Assembly (NCBI GenBank): GCA_009733745.1 | Contig: WNWL01000001.1 | Location: 744,001-808,000, forward strand | Reading direction: 5' to 3' | Origin: Oceanobacillus sp. HTM 045 | GTDB taxonomy: Bacteria > Pseudomonadota > Alphaproteobacteria > Rhodobacterales > Rhodobacteraceae | Length of the DNA stretch: 64,000 nt | Part shown: positions 8,783-19,765 of the stretch, piece by piece | Layout: each line of letters begins with the position of its first letter | Position numbering within the stretch: the first letter of the stretch is position 1 | Notes under the pieces: generated by a model | What the model was told of the DNA's origin: nothing | The model's input: the letters and a program-made list of their open reading frames with translations, nothing else | Databases searched by the model: none | Translations under genes and position numbers: made by a program

Positions 8783-9844
8783 TCAGCCGATCCGGCGGGC
8801 CAGAAGCCTCGCCTCGTGCGCCTTGAGAACGGGACGCGCGGTCACCGCGCCGCCGCTCTCCGCCGCCAGTTCGGGGAAAATCTCGAGGATCTCCTCGCGC
8901 GCGGCCTCCTCCAGCGTATCGAGGGCATGCGCCCCGACATGGAAGGATTCCGCCGCCAGCCCGTTGGCGAAGACGATCTCGTGCGCGTCGAAGCAGATAT
9001 GCACGTAGGTCACCTCGCCGCCGGGAAGCTGGCAGATCGTGTCGCCGTTCACCAGGTGCTTCGCGGCCACCAGCACGTCGGCGGCGCCGAACAGGAGATC
9101 GGCCCGCCAGTCCGCGAGCAGGATGCGGTGCTGCGGCGAGACCACGAGCTCGCCATGCTCGCCCAGCGCGTTGGCGGCGATGCGCACCGGCGCGTGCCGG
9201 TCAGCCACGGTCATGGTGCGCGTGCCGGTCCATGCCAGCGGGCGCGCGCCGCCGTCGCGCGTGGTGACCATGTCGCCCGCCCGCAACGTCTCCACCGCGC
9301 GCGGCCCGTCCGGCGTGTCGATCATCGTCCCGGCGGTGAAGCAGAGGGGCTCCGGGTCGGTGTTCAGGTTGCCGATGTTGATGGCGCCGTTCGAAATCCC
9401 GTCGGCATAAGCCTGGCTGCCATCGTCGGAGCCGAACACGAAACGGGTGCCGCCGTTCTCTAGGTCGCCGGGATCGTCCAGCACGCGGATCAGCGAGATC
9501 GGCTCGTTTGCCGGGTTCTTGTTGGCCGGTACCGTGCCCTCGGTGATGAAGACGAACCGGTGCCAGGTGGCGCCCCCGTCGTAGCTCACCAGCGTGTTCG
9601 GGTCCGGCTGGAGGTTGTTCGGGTCGCTCGACGGCTGGTCGAGGATCAGGTTGCCATTGGGGCTATCCGGATCGACCTCGTCGACCGTCCCGTCGGTATC
9701 GCTGTCGTCGATAAAGTCAGGGATGCCGTCGCCGTCGCCATCGGTCGCGAAGACCAGTTCGATGGCGGCGTCGGGCTGAACGTTTACGGTGGTGTTGTTG
9801 GCGGTAGCACTGTCGTAGCGCGCGAACCAGTTGATCGTTGGCAC
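8783..9844 (-). CDS. Hint-domain (hedgehog/intein-like) secreted protein
   Basis: This 353-residue protein carries a C-terminal Hint domain of the type common in Rhodobacterales (PF13403-like). The domain opens with CFTAGTMIDTPDGPRAVE (Cys about residue 168), continues with LRAGDMVTTRDGG and VSPQHRILL, and ends with the recurrent VLKAHEARLL signature. The N-terminal half is Asp-rich: DGDGDGIPDFIDDSDTDGT resembles thrombospondin-type-3 calcium-binding repeats, and the segment has no hydrophobic signal peptide. Such proteins are often exported by type I secretion, but no exporter is adjacent. The start is GTG with AAAAGGAT six bases upstream. Whether the Hint domain is catalytically active or only a secretion tag is not shown. 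Confidence 0.85.
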   Translation of the reverse strand: MPTINWFARYDSATANNTTVNVQPDAAIELVFATDGDGDGIPDFIDDSDTDGTVDEVDPDSPNGNLILDQPSSDPNNLQPDPNTLVSYDGGATWHRFVFITEGTVPANKNPANEPISLIRVLDDPGDLENGGTRFVFGSDDGSQAYADGISNGAINIGNLNTDPEPLCFTAGTMIDTPDGPRAVETLRAGDMVTTRDGGARPLAWTGTRTMTVADRHAPVRIAANALGEHGELVVSPQHRILLADWRADLLFGAADVLVAAKHLVNGDTICQLPGGEVTYVHICFDAHEIVFANGLAAESFHVGAHALDTLEEAAREEILEIFPELAAESGGAVTARPVLKAHEARLLARRIG

Positions 9845-10184
9845 TCGGTAATCCTTTTCGCCCTGGGCGCAAAGGAGTCCCGTCGACGGGCCATGCTCCG
9901 CGCTTCGAACGGCCGGGCATGAAACGCGCCGCCGCTGCGATTTCGCGGGCCGGGACCTGCTCGGGGACTGCCTCAGCCGTCTTCTAGTTTGACCTCATGC
10001 TTCCGGATTCATTCCGGGCTTGCAACAATTTAACCTTTTTTTCTTGCATTTTCCCGTTCGTGTCCCGGCTTGACACGGTGTGTGTCAACCGAAGGGCGTT
10101 ATGGCGCGGTAGCGCCACCTCTAAAGAAGCCGGTTTCGTATACGCACAACGGAATCAGGTGGCGGAAAGCGGCGAGTGCCGGGT
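9845..10184. other. 340-bp gene-free stretch upstream of the Hint gene
   Basis: I see no gene here. The middle (about 9990-10140) is clearly more AT-rich than its surroundings and includes a run of seven T. It holds a repeated TTCCGG, a 7-bp dyad at 10070-10088, and a hairpin TGGCGC-GGTA-GCGCCA at 10102-10117. It is the only place for the promoter of the minus-strand Hint gene. A 75-codon plus-strand frame across it has no ribosome-binding site or recognisable content. Confidence 0.6.
10070..10088. promoter_or_regulatory. Perfect dyad TTGACAC-N5-GTGTCAA, candidate operator
   Basis: Two 7-bp arms (10070-10076 and 10082-10088) are exact reverse complements separated by GGTGT. Each arm contains TTGACA, so the dyad could be an operator for a dimeric repressor or two face-to-face -35 elements. 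It sits about 225 bp upstream of the Hint gene start. There is no neighbouring regulator gene. Confidence 0.35.
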
Positions 10185-11723
10185 CTACTTCACCGCCTCC
10201 ACGAACATCCCGTCGATCCGGTAGACGACGTAGCCGCCGGTGTTGTGCGACGGCGGTAAGCCGACGCGGATGTCGACCAGCGGCTGGCCGTCGCGGGAAC
10301 GCCAGAAGGGCGAGCCGTTCCAGATCTTCATGCGGTAGACCTCGGCGTCGGCGAGGCCGATCCGGGCGACGGCGTCGCGCTTCATCTCCGCCAGCCTGGC
10401 TGGGTCGAGCGAGGCGAGCACGTCGAGGGCGAAAAGGTCTTCCTCCGTCTCCATCATCACGAAGGAGCCGAAGCCGGGCTTCAGCACGCCGCCGCGCAGC
10501 TCCACCTCCGCCTTGCGCGAGGGGTCGGCGGGGTCCTGGCTCAGGACCGAGATGCGGTCCTCCCGGATCATCACCTCGTAGACCGGCGCGCCGCCGCCCA
10601 GCGCGGCGCGGATCTCCGCCAGCGCGGCGACGAGACCCGCGGGGTCGAGATAGCTGGCGCGCGCGCGCAGGCTCTCGGGCAGGGTGGTGCGCAGCACCTC
10701 GCCGGTGGTGGCGAGATGGATCTCCGCCTCTTCCGGGTCGGCGGGGCTGCGCTTGAGGGTGACGGTCCATTCCACCGCGGGCGGGCCGGGCACGGCGGGC
10801 GCGCGGGTCGCCAGCACCTCGTGGACATGGCCGAAGCCCTGCGGCGCCGCGGCCTTCGCGGCGGCGACGAGGCGGGGCAGGAGGGCGAGGTCTACCTCGC
10901 CGATGGCGAAGGGCAAGTCGGACTGAATACCCATCCCGGCAATCAGCGGGCGGTCTGCGAGGCCACGGGTGAAGCGCCCGCCATCCCACGAATAGGTGGC
11001 GATGCGGTCCTCCCGCTCCGGCGAGGTGGCGTTGACCGAGATCGTGGCCCGGCGCACCCGCACCTCCCAGACTTCCGCCCCCGCCACCAGCGCCGCGAAG
11101 CCGCGCTGCGCGTCGGAGAAGGGCCAGTCGGGCTGGGCAAGGAAGTCGCGGTTACGCCCGCGCATGGTCTGCGACAGGTCCATGCCGATGATCACACCTT
11201 CGGGCGTCACGGAGGCGGTCGCGCTCTCGTAGGCGCTGGCGACCTGGATCGACCAGCGCAGCTCGCCGTATGAGGGATCGGGCGCAAAGACCAGCATCCG
11301 CTCGATCCGCACCTGCGTGACGCGGCTGGGGTCGCTGAACGCCGCGCGGCGGAGCGCCTCCGCGCCCGCCTTCGGGATCAGGTCGAGGCGGAGTGCGGCG
11401 GCGGGGAAGAAGCCGCTCTCCACGTCGCCGTCCGGCCCGGCGCCGCGCTCGGGCGAGGGGCCGCTGACGGCGTGGCCGCCGAACAGCCCGCGCGGCAGGC
11501 GCACCTCCCAGCCATCTACCCTAGGGCCGCCCCGCGCGGCGCGGGCGCGTACCCGGATCACGCCGGGCTCGATGACCACCGTGGCGAGGTCGGTGCCGCG
11601 GCCCATCACGGCGGTGAGCGCAAACCAGCCCTCCGCCAGGACCTTAGGGTCGTCGAGATAGTCGCCCGCGCGCGCGCCAGCGGGCGCGAGCAGGAGCGCG
11701 ATGAGCACGAGGAAGGCACGCAC
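10185..11723 (-). CDS. Hypothetical secreted protein with internal repeats
   Basis: This 512-residue protein has a clear signal peptide (VRAFLVLIALLLAPAGARA-GDYL) and no other membrane segment, so it is probably periplasmic or extracellular. I do not recognise a family. At least three segments share a pattern of a xYEV/WEV strand, an R-x-x-x-I-S-V strand and a polar turn: around GAEVWEVRVRRATISVNATSP, GAPVYEVMIREDRISVLSQDP and ADAEVYRMKIWNGSPFW. The segments between them are helical (AAAKAA; VAALAEIRAAL; LAEMKRDAVARIG). This suggests tandem alpha/beta modules, possibly PepSY-like. The GTG start at 11723 is chosen because GGGGGGA precedes it and it begins the signal peptide; the frame stays open upstream to 11870. 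Confidence 0.7.
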   Translation of the reverse strand: MRAFLVLIALLLAPAGARAGDYLDDPKVLAEGWFALTAVMGRGTDLATVVIEPGVIRVRARAARGGPRVDGWEVRLPRGLFGGHAVSGPSPERGAGPDGDVESGFFPAAALRLDLIPKAGAEALRRAAFSDPSRVTQVRIERMLVFAPDPSYGELRWSIQVASAYESATASVTPEGVIIGMDLSQTMRGRNRDFLAQPDWPFSDAQRGFAALVAGAEVWEVRVRRATISVNATSPEREDRIATYSWDGGRFTRGLADRPLIAGMGIQSDLPFAIGEVDLALLPRLVAAAKAAAPQGFGHVHEVLATRAPAVPGPPAVEWTVTLKRSPADPEEAEIHLATTGEVLRTTLPESLRARASYLDPAGLVAALAEIRAALGGGAPVYEVMIREDRISVLSQDPADPSRKAEVELRGGVLKPGFGSFVMMETEEDLFALDVLASLDPARLAEMKRDAVARIGLADAEVYRMKIWNGSPFWRSRDGQPLVDIRVGLPPSHNTGGYVVYRIDGMFVEAVK

Positions 11724-11815
11724 GAAAAATCCCCCCGAAGGGACGGCAATCAATCGGGGGATTAGACCACGGAAGCGCCCGCCGCTCAATCTGGCGGCGG
11801 GAGGCGGGGCAGGGA

Positions 11816-12400
11816 TCAGCCCGCCCGAGGGCCGCGCAGCGCCTCCATGCCTGCGCCGACTCCGGACCACCAGTTGGCGATCAGACCCCGTTCCTCGTCG
11901 GCGAGGTCGAAGATCAGTGAGGCCGGCGTCGGCGGCCCGGCGTCGATCTCGCCGGTGACGGTGCCATCCTCGCGCGAGAAGCGCGCGTCGAGCGCCTTCG
12001 CGATGCGGATCATCGGGGTGTTGTCTGCCGTGGTGTAGACCGTGAGCGTGCGCACGCCGTAGTTCTGCGCCGCCCGGAGCGCGCGGCGCATCAGCTCCAG
12101 GCCGACACCGTTGCCGCGCCAGGGGGCTTCCACCGACAACGCCGCCTCGGCCACGTCGCCGCGGAAATGCACCTCCGCCGCGCCGCGCAGCGTGCCGTCG
12201 ACGAACCAGCCGAGCACCCGGCGCCGGCCGGCGCGGCGCGCGTAGTCGCGCATCCAGTCGTCGTTCACCGCGTGAAGGAACCGGCGGTGCCGGTCCTCGG
12301 GCGCGAGGCGCACGAGATGTTCTGCCAGCAACCCGGCTTCACCGGGCCAGAGACTTCGGAACCATCCTTGTGGCGAGGGGTCCTGTGCCGTGTTGATCAT
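11816..12400 (-). CDS. GNAT-family N-acetyltransferase
   Basis: This is a 194-residue cytoplasmic acetyltransferase. The acetyl-CoA pyrophosphate-binding motif A is seen as APWRGNGVGLELMRRAL (R-x-G-N-G-V-G type, about residues 97-113). It is preceded by the beta-4 strand AEAALSVE and followed by GVRTLTVYTTADNTPMIRIA, which corresponds to motif B. The substrate is unknown. The N-terminal pattern HLVRLAPEDRHRRF, aligning a GNAT core after a short leader, resembles small-molecule or protein acetyltransferases found singly in Rhodobacterales. The ATG at 12400 follows GGAGAGAGCC; an upstream in-frame ATG at 12424 has no such site. The FkbM methyltransferase gene is 127 bases upstream on the same strand. 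Confidence 0.85.
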   Translation of the reverse strand: MINTAQDPSPQGWFRSLWPGEAGLLAEHLVRLAPEDRHRRFLHAVNDDWMRDYARRAGRRRVLGWFVDGTLRGAAEVHFRGDVAEAALSVEAPWRGNGVGLELMRRALRAAQNYGVRTLTVYTTADNTPMIRIAKALDARFSREDGTVTGEIDAGPPTPASLIFDLADEERGLIANWWSGVGAGMEALRGPRAG

Positions 12401-12527
12401 GGCTCTCTCCGCAAACGGGGTCATGTCTGCTTCGCGGAGCGTTTCCTCGCGTTGATTATGGGAACGAAGGGCGAAGAAGACAATATGCTGCGGTGCAATA
12501 TCGGGAATGACGTTGCGGCAGGGCGGG

Positions 12528-13376
12528 TCAGGTTTCCGCTTCGGCCTCGTCCAGTTCGGGGATCGCGACTACGAAATCGATCTGCCCTTCTGCCACTTCG
12601 TCGGGCGAGAGGGGTGCGCCCTGATCGTCCTCGAAGCGGTAGCCGCCATCGGTGAGCAGGCCGAGTGCCTCGCCGGCACCGTCGCCGTGGTTCCAGTGCA
12701 GTTCCACAAACAGAATGGGGCGGTCCTGCGAGAGAAGCTGGGGCCCCCCGGCGAGGACGGCGCCTTCACCGCCTTCCACGTCGATCTTGACCAGGTCGGG
12801 CCGCGCCGCGCCACCGGCGCGGAGGCCGTCCAGCGTCGCCACCTCGACCTCCACCGTCTCGCCGACGGAGCGCTCGCCCGCGCCGACGAGGCGGCCCGAG
12901 AAGGCGCCGCCGCGGCGGTCGAAAGTCATCCGCCCCGGCTCGCGCCCGACCGCGAGCTGACGCAGTTCGAGCGAGAGGCCCGGGTTCTCCTCCAGGCTCT
13001 GCCGCAGGCAGGCGAGGTTGTTCTCCTCGGGCTCGACCATCAGGACGCGCGCTCGCCGTGCCGCGGCGGCGTCGAGCGAGAAGATCCCGACATTGGCACC
13101 GATGTCCCAGAGGCAGCCGCCCTCGGGCAGGAGGCGCAGAAGCGCGGCGCGGCGCTCGACCTCGTAGTCCTCGGCACCTGTGCCGAGGAATCCGCCGTGG
13201 AAGAGGGGGCTGACCACCATCCGCGCCCCGGAGCGGAGGTCGACGACCGCCTTGGCGGTCGCCGCGAGCCGTCGCTTCAGTGCCCCGGGCACCAGACGGT
13301 CGAGAAGGAACCGGCGCATCGGGCGTGGCAGCGCGTTGACCGCGCGGTTGAGCCAGAGCGCCAGGTTCTTCTGCAT
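12528..13376 (-). CDS. FkbM-family SAM-dependent methyltransferase
   Basis: This 282-residue protein belongs to the FkbM methyltransferase family, which O-methylates sugars and other small molecules. The SAM-binding motif I is CLWDIGANVGIFSLDA (about residues 88-103), followed by the acidic VLMVEPEENN (motif II). The family hallmark DLVKIDVEGGEGAVLAGG is present (about 193-210). The N-terminus contains an amphipathic helix, ALWLNRAVNALPRPMRRFLL. No glycosyltransferase or polysaccharide cluster is adjacent, so the acceptor cannot be inferred. The gene stands about 46 bases downstream of ilvC on the same strand and may be read from the same transcript. Confidence 0.88.
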   Translation of the reverse strand: MQKNLALWLNRAVNALPRPMRRFLLDRLVPGALKRRLAATAKAVVDLRSGARMVVSPLFHGGFLGTGAEDYEVERRAALLRLLPEGGCLWDIGANVGIFSLDAAAARRARVLMVEPEENNLACLRQSLEENPGLSLELRQLAVGREPGRMTFDRRGGAFSGRLVGAGERSVGETVEVEVATLDGLRAGGAARPDLVKIDVEGGEGAVLAGGPQLLSQDRPILFVELHWNHGDGAGEALGLLTDGGYRFEDDQGAPLSPDEVAEGQIDFVVAIPELDEAEAET

Positions 13377-13422
13377 CGGAGACCTCGTCGAGGTTCCGGC
13401 AACGGGCCCCCGGCCCGCCGCC

Positions 13423-15905
<2,483 letters not shown>

Positions 15906-16021
15906 GTCCCGTATCCGCCGCCTGCGTCCGATCCACGCGGGCGGCGATATCGCTTGCCCGCCTCCCTGCGCGGGCGCGTAGGATGTGGAGCGATGGACGC
16001 AGAGATCCGGCGGGAGGGACC

Positions 16022-16861
16022 ATGAGCTTCAGGACCGTGCTGGCTTTCGCCGATGGCGGCGAGGACACGAAGGCCCGGCTCGCCACGGCGGCGATGCTGG
16101 CCGAGGACTGGGGCGCGCACCTGACCGCGCTGGCCCTGACCGAGCATCCCCGCTTCGACATCGGCTACCAGGGTGTCGCCTCCTCCAGGCTCTATTTCGA
16201 AGAGGTCGGCCGCGCCCACGAGGAGGCCTCCGCGCTGGCCGACGAACTGGGGGCGGAACTGCGCGAACTCGGTCGGTCGGGCGACACCCGCTGGGCCTCG
16301 GACTCTCTCAACGGTGTGCCCGAGATCGCCGCGATCCATGCCCGCTATGCCGACATCGCCATCGTCGCCCAGCCGTTGGGCGAGACCCACCGCAAGCTCC
16401 GCGCCGCGGTCTGCGAGGGGGTGCTGTTCGACTCGGGCGGCCCGGCGCTGATGCTGCCGGAAGGGTGGAACAGCCCGCTCGGCACGAAGGTCATGGTCGC
16501 GTGGAAGCCGACGCGGGAATCGGCGCGCGCGCTCCACGACGCGCTGCCGCTGATCAACGCCGCGGGCGCGGTCACGCTGGTGCTGGTCGACCCGGTGGTG
16601 GGCGAGCGCGAATTCGGCCCGGAACCCGGCGCCGACATCGCCGCCATGCTGGTGCGCCACGGCGTGACGGTGGAGGTGGAGCGCCCCGCCTCCAGCGACC
16701 GCTCGGTGGGCGAGACCCTGCTCGCCAGCGCCGACTCTCTCGGCGCCGACCTCATCGTGATGGGCGCCTACGGCCACTCGCGCCTGAGGCAGACGATCTT
16801 CGGCGGGGTCACCCGTGACGTGCTGGCCGCCGCGCGGGTGCCGGTGCTCCTCTCCCATTAG
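16022..16861 (+). CDS. Tandem universal stress protein (UspA domains)
   Basis: This 279-residue cytoplasmic protein contains two Usp domains, like UspE-type proteins. The N-terminal one (RTVLAFADGGEDTKARLATA) lacks the nucleotide-binding GxxG pattern. The C-terminal one starts at about KVMVAWKPTRESARALHDA and ends with GADLIVMGAYGHSRLRQTIF followed by GVTRDVLAAARVPVLL, which has the G-x2-G-x9-G-x(S/T) ATP-binding signature. The first half therefore looks degenerate. The ATG at 16022 is preceded by GGGAGGGACC. The gene precedes the TRAP transporter genes by 131 bases; Usp genes often accompany TRAP transporters, where they are thought to respond to energy state. Confidence 0.88.
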   Translation: MSFRTVLAFADGGEDTKARLATAAMLAEDWGAHLTALALTEHPRFDIGYQGVASSRLYFEEVGRAHEEASALADELGAELRELGRSGDTRWASDSLNGVPEIAAIHARYADIAIVAQPLGETHRKLRAAVCEGVLFDSGGPALMLPEGWNSPLGTKVMVAWKPTRESARALHDALPLINAAGAVTLVLVDPVVGEREFGPEPGADIAAMLVRHGVTVEVERPASSDRSVGETLLASADSLGADLIVMGAYGHSRLRQTIFGGVTRDVLAAARVPVLLSH

Positions 16862-16992
16862 GGCGCCCGGGGCCGCATTCATGGCCCCCGGCGCGGCGAA
16901 TCCCTCTTGTCCGCCCCGTGGCGTTGCCCTTTAAACGGGGCAGTCGAAAAGCGGCCGTCCCGAGCGGCACGCGCCGCACAGGGAGGACCAAC

Positions 16993-17946
16993 ATGAAACT
17001 CTTCAGGATCGTTGCGGCGGCGGGCCTTGCCCTCGCCGTGGCCGCGCCCGCGGCCGCCGAGACCCGCGTCACCTACAAGTCCGCGAAGACCACCTCGTCC
17101 TACTACCAGATGGCGGTCGAGATCGCCGAGGCGATGAAGGAAGGCACCGGCGGCGAGATCATCGTCACGGTCGAGGAAAGCCAGGGCTCGGTGCAGAACG
17201 TGCTCGACGCCGTGCGCCGCGACGGCAACTTCGTCTTCACCACGCCCCCGGCGCTGGTCTCGCTCGCACAGGGCGGCAAGGCGATGTTCGAGGGCAAGGA
17301 AGACCCGAAATTCGCCGAGATCCGCGCGCTGTTCCCGATCCCGTCGCTGACCATGCACTTCGTGGTGCGTGACGACGCCGGGATCGAGAGCTTCGCCGAC
17401 CTCGAGGGCAAGACCATCCTGCTCGGCAAGGGCTCCTTCGGTGCGAAGGAAGGCGAGAAGTACCTCGAACTGTTCGGCCTCGCCGGCAAGGTCACGCTGG
17501 CCGAGGTGGAGCTCTCCGGCGCCGTCGCCGCGCTCAAGAACGGCCAGATCGACGCCTTCGTCACCGCCGGGTCCTGGCCCGCGCCGAACGTGATCGAGGC
17601 CGCGGCCGGCACCGGCGTGAAGGTCCTGTCGCTGACCGACGACCAGATCGCGCTGACCAAGCGCGCCCGGATCGAGATCCCCGCCGGCACCTATGCCGGG
17701 CAGGACGGGCCGATCGTCACCACCTCGCTGCCCGTGGTCGCCTACACCACCACGGCGATGGACGACGAGACCGCCTACCTCCTGACCAAGACCTTCTGGG
17801 AGCAGCGCGCGGCCCTCGCCGGCGTCTCCGCCTGGTGGGGCGGCGTGGACGAGGCACTGATGGCCAACATCACCGGCCAGATCCACCCCGGCGCCGTGCG
17901 CTACTACGAGGAAGCCGGCATCACGCTCACCGACGCGCAGAAGTGA
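16993..17946 (+). CDS. TAXI-family TRAP transporter solute-binding protein
   Basis: This is a periplasmic binding protein of the TAXI (TRAP-associated extracellular immunogenic) family. The 317-residue precursor has a signal peptide (KLFRIVAAAGLALAVAAPAAAE). The mature protein has the family start RVTYKSAKTTSSYYQMAVEIAEAM, the loop GSVQNVLDAVRRDGNFVFTTP, and later LEGKTILLGKGSFGAKEGEKYLELFG cut by short turns. The ligand is unknown; TAXI proteins that have been studied bind small acids such as glutamate. GGGAGGA precedes the ATG at 16993. The stop overlaps the start of the permease gene (GTGA), so binding protein and permease are coupled. Confidence 0.92.
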   Translation: MKLFRIVAAAGLALAVAAPAAAETRVTYKSAKTTSSYYQMAVEIAEAMKEGTGGEIIVTVEESQGSVQNVLDAVRRDGNFVFTTPPALVSLAQGGKAMFEGKEDPKFAEIRALFPIPSLTMHFVVRDDAGIESFADLEGKTILLGKGSFGAKEGEKYLELFGLAGKVTLAEVELSGAVAALKNGQIDAFVTAGSWPAPNVIEAAAGTGVKVLSLTDDQIALTKRARIEIPAGTYAGQDGPIVTTSLPVVAYTTTAMDDETAYLLTKTFWEQRAALAGVSAWWGGVDEALMANITGQIHPGAVRYYEEAGITLTDAQK

Positions 17947-19751
17947 GCACCGCGTTTACCGGGGAGGCCGGGGCCGAGAACGCCCCGGCCTTTCGTCTGC
18001 TCTGGGTCGCGCTCGGCGCGGCCATCATCGCCTACCACCTGGCGCTGGTCTTCTCCGGGCTGGTGCCGAACCTCGTGTCGCGCCCGATCCACATGGCGCT
18101 GGCGCTGCCATGGGTGCTGATCCTCGCCGCCAAGACCTTCGCGGGCCGGGTCAGCGGGCTGGTGCTGACGCTCGCGGCGGGCGCGGCCTGCGCCTGGATC
18201 GCGCTCGACGAGGCCGCCATCGGCGACCAGTACGGCTATCTCGAAGGCGACTGGCAGTTGGTCGCCGCGCTGGTGCTGCTCGGCACCGTGCTGGAGATGG
18301 CCCGCCGCGCGGTCGGCTGGCCGCTGCCGCTGGTCGCGGCCTTGGCCCTGGCCTACGCGGTCTGGGGCCACCTGGTCCCGGGTGAGTTCGGCCATCCCGG
18401 CCTGCCGCTCGACAGCCTGTTCGGAACGCTGGTGCTGGCCGAGGGCGGGCTCTGGGGTTCGCTAACCGGCGTCTCCGTCTCCATCGTCGCGATCTTCGTC
18501 ATCTTCGGCGCGGTGCTGAACGCGGGCGAGGCGGGGCAGGGCTTCATGAACGTCGCCTCCGCCGCTGCAGGGCGGCTCCGCGGCGGCGGCGCCAAGGTCT
18601 CGGTGCTCTCCTCCGCGCTGTTCGGCTCGATCTCCGGCTCGGCCTCGGCCAATGTCGCCTCCACCGGCGCGATCACGCTGCCGGCGATGAAGAAGCTCGG
18701 CTATCCCGCGCCGCTCGCCGGCGCGGTCGAGGCGGTCGCCTCCTCCGGCGGGCAGATCATGCCGCCGCTGATGGGGGCAGGGGCCTTCGTCATGGTCGAG
18801 CTGACCGGCACGCCCTACGAGGGCATCATGGCCGCCGCGCTGGTGCCCGCGCTGCTCTACTTCCTTACCGTCTGGATCGGCATCGACGCCTTCGCGCGGC
18901 GCTACGACCTGCGCGGCCTCGCGGCCGAGGACCGGCCCGCCCGGCGCGACGTGGCGGTGACTTCGGCCTTCTTCCTGATCCCGTTCGGCGTGCTGATGTG
19001 GGGCATGTTCGGCCCCGGCTACACGCCGCAATACGCCGCCTGCCTCGCGATCCTCGCGGGCGCGATCCTGCTCCTGACCGGCGGCGACCTGCGCTTCGAT
19101 GCGCGCCGCACCTGGGAGCGGGTGGTCGCCGTCTGCCTCGCCTCCGGGCGGCAGGTGGCGGGCATCGCCTCGATCATCCTCTGCGCCTCCATCGTGATCG
19201 GCGTGCTCGGCATGACCGGGCTCGGGGTCAAGATCACCTCGCTGATCCTCGCCGGTTCGGGCGGGGCGCTCTGGCCGGCGCTGCTCCTGACCGCGCTCGC
19301 CTGCCTCGTCCTCGGGATGGAGGTGCCGACCACGGCGGCCTACGTGATCTGCGTCGCCGTCGCCGGGCCGGCGCTGCGCGAGCTCGGCGTGCCGGACCTG
19401 ACCTCGCATCTGTTCGTCTTCTGGTACGCGCTTCTCTCCACCATCACCCCGCCGGTCTGCGGCGCGGTCTTCATCGCGGCGGGGATGGCGGGGGCGAACT
19501 GGCTGACGGTGGCGATGCGGGCGATGGCCCTCGGCGTCGGGCTCTACATCATCCCGCTGGCGATGATCGCGAACCCGGACCTGATCCGTCTCGCGGAGGC
19601 GCCCGGCGGCGCGGCGTTCGCCGGGCTGCGGGTGGCGCTTGGGCTGGGGCTGATCTCCTTCGGCATCATCGCGCCGGGGCCGGCCTGGCGCCGCGCCCTC
19701 TTCACGGCGGCGGGCGCTGCTGTCATCTTCCTGCTGCCGCGGGTGATCTGA
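17943..19751 (+). CDS. TRAP transporter fused permease (small and large subunits)
   Basis: This 602-residue inner-membrane protein fuses the 4-TM DctQ-like and 12-TM DctM-like subunits, the arrangement typical of TAXI-type TRAP transporters, which use a sodium gradient. The DctM part carries GSISGSASANVASTGAIT and ASSGGQIMPPLMGAGAFVM (about 225-275), the conserved substrate/sodium-binding hairpin. A second conserved region, PTTAAYVICVAVAGPAL and ITPPVCGAVFIAAGMAG, forms its repeat. The start is a GTG whose last two bases are part of the binding-protein stop. The hydrophobic N-terminal segment supports this start over the longer open frame, which would run inside the previous gene. Confidence 0.92.
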   Translation: MSTAFTGEAGAENAPAFRLLWVALGAAIIAYHLALVFSGLVPNLVSRPIHMALALPWVLILAAKTFAGRVSGLVLTLAAGAACAWIALDEAAIGDQYGYLEGDWQLVAALVLLGTVLEMARRAVGWPLPLVAALALAYAVWGHLVPGEFGHPGLPLDSLFGTLVLAEGGLWGSLTGVSVSIVAIFVIFGAVLNAGEAGQGFMNVASAAAGRLRGGGAKVSVLSSALFGSISGSASANVASTGAITLPAMKKLGYPAPLAGAVEAVASSGGQIMPPLMGAGAFVMVELTGTPYEGIMAAALVPALLYFLTVWIGIDAFARRYDLRGLAAEDRPARRDVAVTSAFFLIPFGVLMWGMFGPGYTPQYAACLAILAGAILLLTGGDLRFDARRTWERVVAVCLASGRQVAGIASIILCASIVIGVLGMTGLGVKITSLILAGSGGALWPALLLTALACLVLGMEVPTTAAYVICVAVAGPALRELGVPDLTSHLFVFWYALLSTITPPVCGAVFIAAGMAGANWLTVAMRAMALGVGLYIIPLAMIANPDLIRLAEAPGGAAFAGLRVALGLGLISFGIIAPGPAWRRALFTAAGAAVIFLLPRVI

Positions 19752-19765
19752 GGGGAGCGAGAACC

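Noticed and set aside
9997-10224. 75-codon plus-strand frame in the AT-rich island
   Set aside because: No ribosome-binding site and no conserved features; it runs into the antisense of the neighbouring secreted-protein gene.
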